Positions 12,295 to 24,061 of a stretch of 64,000 bases of DNA are shown here, in pieces. The stretch spans positions 2,976,001-3,040,000 of the forward strand of contig JBANDB010000006.1 of assembly GCA_037576215.1 (NCBI GenBank). Direction: 5' to 3'. A model generated the notes under the pieces. It saw only the letters and a program-made list of their open reading frames with translations, was not told the DNA's origin and did no database searches. Source of the DNA: Armillaria gallica (taxonomy: Eukaryota > Basidiomycota > Agaricomycetes > Agaricales > Physalacriaceae). How positions within the stretch are numbered: position 1 is the stretch's first letter; each line of letters opens with the position of its first letter. The position numbers were made by a program, and so were the translations under genes.

Positions 12295-12823
12295 TTACCC
12301 GTTAATCTTCTTGCTTCTGCCAGCTTTTCTCCGTAGTCGAGCGGCTTTTCTGGCACCCATCTAAAACTGCGTTAATATGAAAATAAGGACTGAAGGAAAG
12401 CGTCAACCTTGGCCTTCTCTTCTTCTAGTCGACGTCTCTCTTCGGCTGCCTTTCTTCTCTCTAATGTTATGTCCTTCCGACTATGAAAAACAGGGAATGA
12501 ACACCTACTCTGGCGTGAAAGTGTCACAACGTACCGCGTAATTTCGGCTTGCTTTTCTTCTTTCAACTCCTTCTCCAGCTTCTTGATAGACATGGCTTTT
12601 TTCGCCTTTTCCATGCGATCATCCCAGCTCTTGGATTTCCGTCCGGCAGATACGAGACTTCGGCTGAAAATGCTAAGCGTCGGCGGTCGAGATATCTAGT
12701 TCATAAGTGGTGAACGCACACTGTAGCGGACTTCAGAGGCTTCCACGATTTAGATGAAACTCGTCCATTTGATGAAGCACGCAGAGGAATGGGCACGGCC
12801 TCAGGCGTCGACTGGGATTCCAT
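12295..12823 (-). CDS. CGR1: rRNA-processing protein Cgr1-like
   Basis: The start at 12823 gives MESQSTPEAVPIPLRASSNG, followed by RVSSKSWKPLKSAT, the conserved 'vSGKsWK' entry of the Cgr1 family. The rest is a highly charged helix: WDDRMEKAKKAMSIKKLEKE, then TLERRKAAEERRRLEEEKAK, ending ARKAARLRRKAGRSKKING. Cgr1 is a small basic nucleolar protein needed for pre-60S rRNA processing. The product is about 120 aa, the family norm, with at least three introns. It converges tail to tail with VPS18 (79 bp gap) and diverges from the TFIIIC gene on its other side. Confidence 0.85.
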
Positions 12824-13013
12824 GATAGAGAAAAGGATGCTTTGTTTGCACCTGTTGTTGAGGAAAGCGGCACATCGGACCGAACTTGACTTGGAATTTC
12901 CACTTTTCTTGGTCTCGCTCTCATCTTTTCTAATGCCAACTCTGAGGAAAGGCATCTAGGATTCCCCATGTCCCATTGATTCTCCTGGTCAACTGTCTAC
13001 TCGGACGTCCACA

Positions 13014-15972
13014 ATGACACATTATGCGGTACATACGGCCCTGAATCTGCCGACAGCAACCTCACACCCCTCCGCGAATTGCGTGCAATGGTCGTCCGAT
13101 GGTCAAGTCGTGATTACCACCAAGTCGGCTGTATACATAATGGTGCGTGGTGACATCCCCGCCCATAGAACGTTCTAAAGGGTGATATCAGACACCAGAC
13201 CACGGAATTAATTTCGATACGACGTCGGTTCTCAGGTCTGTTGCCGGAGCGGGAGGTATATCTCATGTAGGCTGGTTCCGGACGTTGATTCAGTTGAATA
13301 AAAACGCAACTTTGAGATGGCCTGACTATTCACAAGGTGTGCTTTGCATTTCTCTTAAGCAGCTCGAACTGACATATCCTTTGAAGAGTGGGCTGCGAAC
13401 TCCTTAGGATCAATAGATGTTTCGATGTTGGCGGTGACCATCTCGCCGACCTGCATGACCGTCGACGCGGGGTATGGCCCTCCACGTGGCTCAGTGATTC
13501 GATGAACACTCACCAATTGGTAGATGCGTAATTGCAACTCTGAGTTCAAACATGGATCTATCGCTCTGGGTGTCGAGCAAGAACACTCTGAAAGGAGAAT
13601 GGACAAAAGTTTGTGCTTCCATCAAAACTATGGGTAAACATGTTAATTTCTATCCAGACACACGATGTGACAACTTTCCTAATGAAACAATACGCGTCGG
13701 ATGATGAGACCGACGTGTCTAATGTCCTCATGGCCCAGATCATCAGTGCGTCCATTAAATACGACGCGTATATTCAGCATAACTCTACTTTTACAGGCAT
13801 ATCGTGGTCTCCTCAGCCCAACTTTGGAGTGTCGCCAGCCCCAATGATCAATGGGTCACTACTCGTCGGCGGAAGTCGCGGAGGTTCCCTGGTTTTTGTA
13901 AGGTAAAGAGGACCGAGATTATGATTTAATAGGAACTCAATATCCCGTAGGTATAATGAAGGATACGATGTTGAACATACACATACTATATCGGTCGCGG
14001 AAGGATGGATCACAAACGTAGCATTTTCTTCTTGGACATTAGTTGGTCCCGCACGATGTAGGTGAGATTCTTATGTGTGCGCGGAACATCTCTCAAGTGA
14101 GATATAGGCGAGGCGCATGTAGCTTATGCCGTAGCCGATGGCACTATCAATCTGGTTAGAGTCGTTGGAGAGCTTCAAGTCTCGTCCGATGATTTCGGTG
14201 AAAACTATGACATCAAATTTTCTTTTTTCAAGGAAGGGTCGAATATCGGCGAACGGGATGGTCGAGGAGTGACGGCTTTACGATGGATAGAAGTCCCCGG
14301 GAAAGCGGTGCGCCTCGTCGTTCGTTCGTCCATATCTTTCCTGAATAGCTCTTAGGATGCACTCGTCCACTGTAAACCGGGCACAGTGTCTCTAAGCACA
14401 TGTCCTACATCAACACCTTTTTCATGGCATGGTACCAGAACACTCAGATTGAAATATTGCAAGCTTTCAGTGGGATCATCACCTTTCCTTCCCGTATCAG
14501 GCATTCAATATGTGACTGGGCACGACGCCGTTGCTTTGACTCTTTTTGACGGTTCCATGCATATCATCCACAATGTTACAAATGACCCTTCATGGAACGA
14601 TTCCTCGATCACAACCCAGGCACTCTCAGACGCCGTCCGAGCAATATTCGTTCGCTCTGAAAGTGAAACTATTCAGGATATGGATGATAATCATATTAGC
14701 GGCATGGCGCCGTATGACAGCATGGGCAGTGTAGTATGGATTCACGAGTCCGTAATTCCTTCTGGTCGGGTGATCGACATGATTGACGTCTTCTAGGGCA
14801 TCACGAACAGCTGACTTCAGCTATAAGCATGATGCACGGCATCAAAGCATGTTCATGGTGGCTCAAATATGGGACCAGAGCGGCCATAACAATATTCTTC
14901 GAGTACTAGAAAACACATTGAACTCGGCCAAAGCTTGTATGACATCTCTCTCCGCTATGGTATCGATTTCCTCACGAAAACCCCAGATACGTCGCCCTTG
15001 AACAGCCTCCGGCCAATATTCTTTCATATCCGAAGCAAGGATGAAGTATCAGCCCTGTACACCGAGATCGCCAAAATCCTATCAGTGGAGCTGCTTGATT
15101 ATTCCACAGGCATTTCTGTCTTTCCGTGGAACGGCCCCCTACTTCCAGAAACGAGACGCGCTTTCCGGAGAAGTTTGACGAAACATCTTTTTGGCTGGGA
15201 TACTCTAATAGCCTTGAGGATGAGGCTTTCGGTCTCTGATTACCTTTGGGTACGCCACTCCGCTATTTACCAAGCCCCGCCTATGAGTTAATTCTAGGGT
15301 AGAAACTGTCAGGTGATGCCACGAAACAGGAAGAACTGGGATATACAGCACAGGCGCTTCTCAACACCATTTCGCATCGTGTTCTGCGTACAATGATCCG
15401 CCATTTAGCCGCTGTTATGCACTGTCTGACAGGTTCGTCTAGGTAATCATTTATGAAGGCGCGTTTTAGAAGTTCACTTTCTTTTAGAACAAGATGTTCC
15501 CTTCGTGCTGAGGATGGTACTACAGTCACTCCTACCTGGCTGTCCTCCAGACTTGTTATCGGAGGGACAAGAGATATCCGAGAAAGTCAAAGCGCTTTTG
15601 CCAGATCAGGCATTGAACGGATTTGTTGAGCGCTGCCCAGCGTGTCAAGCCGAGGTCCCTCTTGAGGATATCACCATGGCTCGCTGTCCTTCTGGTCATA
15701 CATGGTGTAAGTGTTCTGAATCATCTGTGACAAGTAAGCTAACGAAATGTGATGCAGCCCGATGTTCCATCACGACGTTTATATTGTCAACACCGTATCT
15801 TCGCACATGCATTGGCTGCACCCGAAAGGCGTTTCTTCCGCCATCGTCTTCTAGTGTTCCAGCTACCGGGGACTGGCTGCCAACAGCGGCTAGAGGATGG
15901 GTTGCCGAAGAACTGTTGGAAGCAGTCCATCGTTGTCTGTTTTGCGGTAACACCTTCGTTAGCGTTCTGTGA
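13014..15972 (+). CDS. TFIIIC subunit with N-terminal WD-type and C-terminal zinc-finger domains
   Basis: The start at 13014 gives MTHYAVHTALNLPTATSHPS and CVQWSSDGQVVITTKSAVYI, a beta-propeller blade. Further propeller-like segments follow, such as FTGISWSPQPNFGVSPAPMI and GSLLVGGSRGGSLVFVR. The C-terminus has paired zinc-binding motifs: CPACQAEVPLEDITMARCPS with GHTW, then RTCIGCTRKAF and HRCLFCGNTFVSVL. This N-propeller plus C-terminal treble-clef-like zinc finger is the arrangement of the TFIIIC 90-kDa (delta) subunit family, which acts in RNA polymerase III promoter recognition at tRNA genes. About ten introns are present. The exact subunit name (Sfc9/tau60 relatives) is inferred. Confidence 0.8.
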
Positions 15973-16228
15973 AACTCGCGTCGGTCGCGCCGGTCGCGTC
16001 ATACAAAAATTAGACGTGATGAATTGAAAAAAAGAGATTGATTTACGTTGTCGGGTGCCGTGCATTTTGATTTCGAAAGATCCTGTCAAGCGCCGTTATG
16101 CAGCTACGGAGCCCAAAAGGGAAAGTCCGTGCCGTAAGGGCCAGGTACATTCTGGTTGTATGCATATGTTGACGGAAGATCAGACATGTACTTGGAGTTG
16201 GCTCTCGGTGTCTCTGCCTCCCGCCACC

Positions 16229-18654
16229 ATGTTGCTGTCGATGAATTCCCCTCCCGACCCTCATGACGACCACCTTCGCCATCTTCTCGACCAACGCGCA
16301 ACTCGCGCTGACCTTCATTCTCGCGTTCCCTCTCTTTCCGAGTTTTCAGACACGCCTTCAATATACAGTCATCCTTTTTTCTCTCCTCAACCCGCTGACA
16401 GAGACGTCGACACAAGCAGTCTGGCATCGCAGTCACTATCCCGCTCGTCGCCCAGGCCAGGCAGGGAGCGGAATCGCATCAACGAACTCGCAGTCAGCAT
16501 GCTTGATCTCGACGAGGACCCTCGCTCATCCTTTGCTTCTTCCTCTGTGTATAACGATGAAGAACAGGACGATTACGATGAAAATGACGAAGACGACGAG
16601 CCTATGCCTCGCATGAGCCTTCTTGGTCCAAAGATGCGCTTTCATTCCAAAGCGCCATGGGAATTGGACGAGGGAATTGTGATGGAGGACGAGGCAGAGT
16701 CGGATAGATCTCGGGACCACCCAAAGAACAGCTTTAGCCCCGTCGAGTCTCTCAAAACTAAGAAAACGAGTTTTGAGTCCAGACGATCTCAAGGCAAAGG
16801 TTCGTTCGAGTCGGTGTCGTCCCAAACATCCTACTCTCGGGGACCTTTTCAGTGAGTATTTTCTAGAATCTTATCTTCGTGTTCTGATTGTGGAATTATC
16901 AGTGCTCTCACTCACTCAAGTGCTTCTTCTGCTTCACTGGCTTCGCCGCAAAGTGGGCCACGAACCCCTTTTCCATTTCGCGTGTTCGATCTCACTCACC
17001 CTCTCTTGCACAATCGCCGCTCCTTTTACCAACGTCTTCGCGCTCCCCGCCAGAATCTTATATCTCGTCAATACATGACGTCGGTCCACTTGATACGAAC
17101 GCATCTGTTCGCTCCAACTCTTCTAGACCTTCCTATTCTTCAACCGAAGATGATCCCCATCCTTATTCTAATCCTAATCATGCTAGGTCGTCATCGGAGC
17201 AATCATACGACACGTCGGATATTCTCCCACATCTCGCCTTTCCTGCGGTCCCGCGCAGCGATTCATATGCGACAGTAACAGAGGCTCAGTACTCAAAAGT
17301 TTTCTCCCGCCCCGAAACACCTCAGTCAGAAACACCAGTCCTGTCAGCTCCTCATAGTCCTCGCTCCATCATTCACAGAAAGGAAATCTCCTCTCCCATG
17401 TCTGTGCATAGCACGACGATACGTCCCACCGACATCTCTCTCCCCAGCGATCCTTCCAATCTCCCAGGATGGACTGACAGGGGAGCACCCCCCGCTTTTG
17501 GGTTAATTTCTTTGGAGGAGGCCAGAGCACAGAGATCACGAACCGCTACTGTACAGGCTGCTTCCACTCCTAGTTCGACCGATCCTGCTTTTCATTTTCC
17601 AACGAACGAAAGCGCCAATGGTCATAGCCCATCAAGCGGTGTCGCTTCCAGGGCAAGAGCGCGGTCCATAAGCGCTGGTGCTCGAGCCAAACAAGCTTTC
17701 AGCAACATAGTCAGTGGAACCCCTGTGAAGGTTGAACGTCGAGATTCGGAACCGGCTGTTGTTCTACATTCCACAAATTCTTCTCCCGGAGGAAGGGGCT
17801 TAAAGCACAAGAAGAGTGGTTTCATGAGACTTTTCAATGGCGGTAAAGATGATAAATCACCACCTCCGCCTGTGCCTTCCTTATCTGACGGATACGCCGC
17901 TTTTAATGCCCAACAATCAACCCAGAAGTCTGTCAAAGCCCCCATACACCGCATTCCTGTACCAGCACTTTCGCCTAGTCTCACAGGCGATGACTTGACG
18001 AACTACCCCTCCGGCATCAAACGCACACATGCCCCGTTATCCATCAAAACCTCCTCACCAGCAACTATTGGCCGTCCAACACCCTCATCAGCAGCAGGCC
18101 CGAGTTTCCCTGCAAGACTTGGTGTTCCTAACCAGATACCACAGAGTGCCCCGGCTAATGTCACTGAGTTCCCTGCACTGAAGCTCAGGCCCATATCCAC
18201 TATGTTCAGCGCCCAATTCGGTGATCACTTGATACCAAACAACCCGTTAACATCTCCTGATGTGGACACGCCTAGCTCCGCCAGCCCCAGCACCGCTGTG
18301 TCACCGACCACTCCTGTATCCTTTTCTCGGTTGAGTGACAAACCCATTGTCGTGAACGAAGGCGACGACCAGTCGACTGTCATCCGTGCTTTACAGGATC
18401 AGATTGTATCTGCGAAGAAGGCTTGGCAGCGGCACATATGGGAGCTTGAAGGACAGATTAGAGACCTGAAAGAGGAAGTCGATTTACTTCGCGCCAGTGA
18501 CAGCGAAGGATACTGCTCTTCTTGTGGGCGGGGTAGTCGCCAACATGCTAATGAGTCTGACTCCGCCGATGGAGAATCCAAAAGCATCAGCGTCGTCAAT
18601 AGACCCAGAGCGCGGACGGGGGCAGGTACTTCGCGTTTTGGGAGTGCCGTGTAA
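16229..18654 (+). CDS. Ser/Pro-rich disordered protein with short C-terminal coiled coil
   Basis: I chose the ATG at 16229 because it has a strong CCGCCACC context; an in-frame upstream ATG lies at 16055. The protein is almost wholly low-complexity: Ser, Pro, Thr and Asp/Glu, including an acidic run NDEEQDDYDENDEDDE. The segment KHKKSGFMRLFNGGKDDKSP is basic and might bind membrane or a partner. Near the C-terminus VIRALQDQIVSAKKAWQRHI and LEGQIRDLKEEVDLLRA form a short coiled coil, followed by CSSCGRG. No family recognised. After the first intron the frame changes once. Either an extra intron (about 16953-17053, GTGGGC...CGCCAG) or a 1-base difference explains it. A regulatory or scaffold role is only a guess. 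Confidence 0.75.
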
Positions 18655-19010
18655 ATTCTCGACTTCGCGGCGTGCCGCACTTACATACTGTACAACACGT
18701 CCATTCGTTTGCCACTCGTTTTGTGGAATCTTCAAAAATATTTTATTATCTATTTCATTCTACTTTCTGGGACGTCCTCTTCGTTTCGTTAATTATGATT
18801 TAACTATGCCCCCCCACTGTTGTTGTAGTACCCTCTTTTTTCCTCATGACCGAGATTTATTACATATCTCCACTACATAATTCTCTGATTTCGCCTTGTC
18901 AAAATCATCGTGTCACTCCTTCCTTAGTCTCTCGTATACAACTTCGTTCGGCCGGATTTCCTTGTAGACACACAACTCCCTTGTTTTGAGTAGCTAAACA
19001 TGTACGTAAA
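18655..19010. other. Convergent intergenic region
   Basis: This is the tail-to-tail gap between the Ser-rich gene and the Sec39-domain gene. It is T-rich on the + strand with several TTTT runs, as expected for two 3' UTRs. I see no gene, repeat or RNA structure. Confidence 0.5.
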
Positions 19011-22000
19011 TCATAAGTCCTCTTCATCAGCTCCGAGAAGCCATCCAATCCCCTTTGAAAAGACCCTTGTAGCCTGTGAAGAGACGTCATCTCCATCCCT
19101 GGGTCGACTTCCACTTCGGGAGGTTTCATCGTCAAGATGAGAACGAGGTCTGCCTCGGAACGGAAAGTTTGCCGCTACAGTTTTGAAGGTCCTGCTTGCC
19201 AAGGCTGCCGCATCTGGCGTGCTCAGCAAGGGAGGAGAGGGCATGTGGAAATCTGCAAGCCGCGATCGGAGAGAAAATTCGTGGTGGTCTGCGGTTGCAG
19301 CACGTTTTCTAGGTACAGCTGCACCGTCGGCACGCCGACGCTGGGAAAGTCGGGTTTCTCGGTGCTCGATATCCTCCTTTTCCAGCCGTCGCCAAGCAGT
19401 GAGCACATCATGAAGCTGCTCTGGAGGACACAGCTCTAGCGAACGGCCCAAGAGCGACAATTTTTTCTCGACGTCATCAAACTCTGGCTGCCGCCCCAAT
19501 TGAAAGCATGCAACCCAGCAAACCTCGCTGGCTTCCTGTACCTTGGATGCATCTGCATTAGAGGAGCGTAATGTGAGGACGGTATTGATCATGCGTTCGC
19601 TAGTTTGATATGCGCGCGTAAAATCCTCGTTCTGCAACGCAGTATCTGCAAGCATGGCCAATGCCTTCACTTCTGCCGTAACGTCCCCCCGGAATCCTAA
19701 CATATAAACCAACTCCAAGATGACCTCCGCGTGTTTATATGCATCGGCGTTGCTAGAAAGGACTCGGGAAACGAGAGATAAGCGGTCTTTCGTAAGTCGA
19801 ATCTCGATAGGCGAGATGGGGATCCCAGGCCTGGACATGACATTGAATGATGACAACCGAGATGTTGCTTCGATGAACTCCTTTTCTTTTCTGATTCGGT
19901 CCGACATATGGGGGACATCTAGACTGGAAATAAACATGCATGAGTACCGTTTTAGAAAGTATGTATTGAACCTTACCATTCATAAGCAAGTTTCATATCG
20001 CCAACTTTATAGTTGCCCGAACTGGCGTTGTCGTAGAATTCCCGAACGCATGTTAGACATATATCTTCAATGGTCGTCGGATCAAGCACCGAAATGTTAC
20101 GGTTGGATTGTAACAGTGCCTTGGCAATGTCGAACTCTGCCTAATTATGAACTTACAAGTATGGAAAAGGAGCGAAATATACGCACTGCCAGAGATTAAC
20201 AGCCCATTGAAGAATATCCGAGTGACCTCTGCCTGGGATAAGAGGCCGAAACCACCTCGCAGGTTACTGCTGCCCTTTCCGGACAACTTGATCATGTCCA
20301 CAAGAAGCCATTCCCAATCCTCCCGGGTATTGAGCTTATCTGCAAGGCCACCTGCTCGGCGGGCCATTCTATTGGCCCATGCCTTCTGCTCAGCCTCATC
20401 ATTCATGCTTTGGAGGAACCATCTGAGCGGCGCTGCAACACTCCATCGAGAAAGTATCTCTCCCGACTCTAGATGGACGTCAAGAACGTCTAGGGCTCGG
20501 GAAAGCGAGGACAAGGGTAAAGGCTTGAAGAAGATAAGTAGATCTGAAGCTGTACATCGCGGCCGGGCGATCGTCGGTGTGACAAAATCACCCAGAGACG
20601 CAATCGTTGTATCAGCAGCGTCGTCGTCTAAATCTTCGTACTTTGATAAATCCCAAGCCGGCAAACATTCGAAGATGCGGCTCATTGTGGGCCACTCGTC
20701 TAGACTGACGCTTCCATACAGACAAGCGAGTGCCAAACGGGCCATGTCTTCGTCGTCTTTGATAATCCTCTGGGATGTGGGCATGGTGGGTTTGGAACCT
20801 TCGAAGATGGCAGCAATCACGTCCAGTGACGCGGTGAGAATGTAGTCATAGAGAAGATTTTTATGGATATGTGAATCTGGATTTCCTGCCCGTTCTGCTC
20901 GCGACTCGAGGATATAGAGATACGGCATGACAAGGAGTAATATATCCGCTGCAACAGTTTCTGGAGTCGAATGGGATAGATACGCCCGAATGACCCCCCG
21001 TGAATCCATATTCCTCCAATTACTTAGTGTCCAGTCACCGGGAGAATCACCGGTAGGTGCGTCGTAAACGAGACGCGTTAGCAGACTTAATTCTTCACCA
21101 AGTTCGTCAAGGCCCGGTACTCCCTGAGATGCGCCATGTTGCACCACTGCTAGGGCTGTATCAATCATTCCTGTCGACGAGATGATTGTGTCGACACGAT
21201 TGCTATACCAACCCGATAATCCTGCAATGTCATTAGATTGCTACACGCCTGAGGACCGTGCGGGGATGATTCTATTTCTTCAAGAAGTCCGAGGGAAGCT
21301 GTGGCTGCGTGGAACAACGGAACATAAGACGTATCCCCAATATCCTTGTCCTTCCACGGTGCATCTTCTTCCGTGTTCTCGCCAAACTTGACCCGAGGAA
21401 AAAACTCGAGGTACTCGAGAGGATCTGCAAAGCCCGGGATACTGTCATATATGATGAATCGGTGCACCCAGAGGACCGAACCATAACGGTGAAGTAGAAT
21501 ATGAAGGCAACGGAAGCATTGGTGGAGTGCCAATTGGCATGCCGAATGGATCAGTTCTTGAGTGATAAAGTGGGAAAGTGAAACTGGGAGTTGTGGGGAC
21601 TTGGACGAGTCATGGGACACGGTCGCAGTCATTCTGGTCGGCCCAGGGATCATCCTCCCATTCCGTTATCTCGTCGTCTGCATCATCGCCACTTTCTTCT
21701 GGAGCCACCTTGCACATTTCAATGAAAGTATTCAGCCTATCCAAGCGCTGAAGAAGCAGGCCATGAAGACGGCATAATTGCGCGTCACCGGGAAGGTCAC
21801 GGAAATAGGCTACCGCAGGATCAGGCCGGTAAGAGTCGTTCTCCTGTGATACGGCTGTATTTTCCAGTGATTCGGATGACCGGGGACTGGAAAGGTGGGA
21901 AAGGGCGTCCTTGCCCCGCTGGAAAGCCTGCCTCGTCCTTTCGAGGCCGACGTCAAGCAGAGCTTGCTGGACTGACACGTCGTCGACTATTCTGTCATAG

Positions 22001-22116
22001 CAAGCAGCAGCGACCCAGAGGTCGTCTGGAACGGAGTGGAGGTGTTTGCCGACGTTGTCGACAGTGAGTTCGTTGTCTGGGAGAGCGAGCCAGGACGTGC
22101 AGGAAGAAGAAGCCAT
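19011..22116 (-). CDS. Sec39-domain protein (Dsl1/NRZ tethering complex)
   Basis: The start at 22116 gives MASSSCTSWLALPDNELTVD. The protein is a long alpha-solenoid of about 950 aa. Segments typical of fungal Sec39-domain proteins include VSLSHFITQELIHSACQLAL, RIIKDDEDMARLALACLYGS, FDIAKALLQSNRNISVLDP and MSDRIRKEKEFIEATSRLSS with SRPGIPISPIEIRLTKDRLS. Sec39 helps Dsl1 capture COPI vesicles at the ER. Introns are unusually short: 21171-21208 is 38 nt, and the frame change at the end of exon 1 is solved by a 37-nt GT-AG intron at 21584-21620 (or by one extra C at 21612-21616). The C-terminus is basic and Arg-rich, ending LLGADEEDL. Confidence 0.8.
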
Positions 22117-22547
22117 ACTGGGTCCGATCCGACAGCCGACACGCGCTCAAGTGGACACCACGTGGATGCAAGGCGACCCACTGCAAGTTCAACTGCGACT
22201 AGTCTCAACGATCCATATAAAGAAAAGTCGTTCTAAACTGCTACTGCGATAATATCTGCCCTGACTTGCCTGCCCTTCCCCGCACTGACCCTGCTCTGCC
22301 CTAATAATGGCCGCTCCCGTGTGTGACCGCTTAAGCCTTATGCACAGCTGAAGGGCTTTCTTCTTCTTCGTCGCCGATACGACAAAGACATATCCGAGCG
22401 TCTCCATGATACCCGAGATTCCGGATGCAGTATTTATTCGCAGGCGACTACAGTTCTTGCACTATCCAATTGGCTAAGATACGCTGCCGTAAAAGATATA
22501 TATAAGACTCATTCCTTCAGAGGGAATGCCTTATCTCCAGTTTCAAT
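22117..22547. promoter_or_regulatory. Divergent promoter region of the Sec39 and nitrilase genes
   Basis: A 431-bp head-to-head gap. Toward the nitrilase there is a CCAAT at 22466-22470 and a good TATA element, TATATATAAG, at 22497-22506, about 42 bp before the ATG at 22548. Nothing comparable stands out toward the Sec39 gene. Confidence 0.55.
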
Positions 22548-23990
22548 ATGCCTATCTCACTCAATCCTTCCCACTCAAACACGCAGACCTTTAAGGTCGC
22601 CGCTGTTCAGGCCGAACCGTGCGTCTTCGTCTTCACTAAGTCTTATCCATGCTCATTGATACAGTGTATGGCTTGACCTTCAAGGCGGGGTCGAAAAGAC
22701 TATCCGAATCATTAACGAGGCCGCTGCCGAAGGAGCCAAGATTATTGGTTTCCCAGAAGTCTTTATTCCTGGTAAATAATATCCCTGTGCTGATCTCTAA
22801 AAACGAAAGTTTAATCAATGTTCCAAAGGCTATCCCTGGACTCCATGGGCTAATAATTTCATCGACGCTCAAGTTGTACTCAAGAAGTATCAAGCAAACT
22901 CGATGCCTCTTCATTCCCCGGAAATGGATAGAATCCGAGAGGCCGTCAAAGAAGCTGATGTTAATATAGTCCTTGGGTTCTCTGAACGCGATGGGAGTTC
23001 TCTTTATATCGCCCAAGTTACTATTACATCCGACGGGAAGATTGCAAACCATCGACGCAAGATCAAGGTATGTATACTTAGTCGGCCATCTATCGAACCA
23101 ATGATATGACTGCTTTCACATTGCAGCCAACTCATTATGAGAAGACCGTTTTCGGAGATGGAAGCGGTATTTTTTGTTATCTTGGGACCGTAGTAGCCCG
23201 CTGATAGTCTATCTCTGATAGCCCAGTCCATCTACAACGTAGTCCAGACCCCGTATGGAAGACTAGGATCTTTGAATTGCTGGGAACACATCCAGGCTTG
23301 CCATACAATTCCCTCATTTCCTCCGACAAATTACTCATCACATTTTCCAGCCGTGGTTGAAGACCCACTTCTACTCTCAATACCCCCAAATTTTCGTGGG
23401 AGGATGGTGGCCTGCGTTTCCACCTCACACTGGCGGATCGCCCTACATCGTCAGTGGTGAGGCTTCCAGCCGGATGAGTCAACTTGTGTCCATGGAAGGT
23501 GGCCTGTTCGGTATCGTTTGTTGCCATGTCGTCAGCGAAGCAGGTGCTCGCAAAATGAGAATGCTCGGTTTCCCGTGGTTCACATTCCCTGGTGGAGGGT
23601 TCTCTGTTGTAAGCCAACTTATTTTCAAGAGGATCAGATATTAATCATGTGGAAGATATACGGCCCAGACGGCGCTGCCTTAACCGATCCTGTCGATCCT
23701 GGAAAAGAGGTCGTCTTATACGCAAATATTTCTCTCGACAAGATCGATGAAGTCAAACTCGTCGCAGACATCATGGGGAACTAGTGAGCTTTCGATCCTA
23801 ACTTTGAAATAATGTCATTCCTAAATATGCCTGTAGTTCTCGCTTTGACCTGTTTCATACTACCGTAGTTAAAGGTGAAAATTGGAAGCCTGTTGCGTAC
23901 GGTGACCCGGACGAACAGGCCGCCTCGAAAGCTCAACAGGCAGAAATCAACAATGCGGGAAACGGCTCGATCGTACCTAGTAAACTATGA
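22548..23990 (+). CDS. Nitrilase / carbon-nitrogen hydrolase (nitrilase branch)
   Basis: The protein hydrolyses a nitrile or related C-N bond in the cytosol. The start at 22548 gives [20 protein letters not shown]. The catalytic Glu-Lys-Cys triad is visible: Glu in [19 protein letters not shown], Lys in [20 protein letters not shown], Cys in [30 protein letters not shown] and [20 protein letters not shown] are also typical. The C-terminus is [20 protein letters not shown] and ends in a short polar tail. Length is about 330 aa. Between CWEHIQ and [18 protein letters not shown] a 55-nt intron with a GC donor (23296-23350) is needed. Whether it acts on cyanide, aliphatic or aromatic nitriles cannot be told. 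It is a strongly inducible-looking promoter (TATA plus CCAAT). Confidence 0.9.
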
Positions 23991-24061
23991 TCGTAGTCGA
24001 CCTAAATCAGTCAATTACACTGTACTATATCATGTATCATCACTCTGTGTTCTCACCCCCT

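Noticed and set aside
22636..23052. Minus-strand frame opposite the nitrilase
   Set aside because: It overlaps the conserved nitrilase exons and has no family signal of its own.
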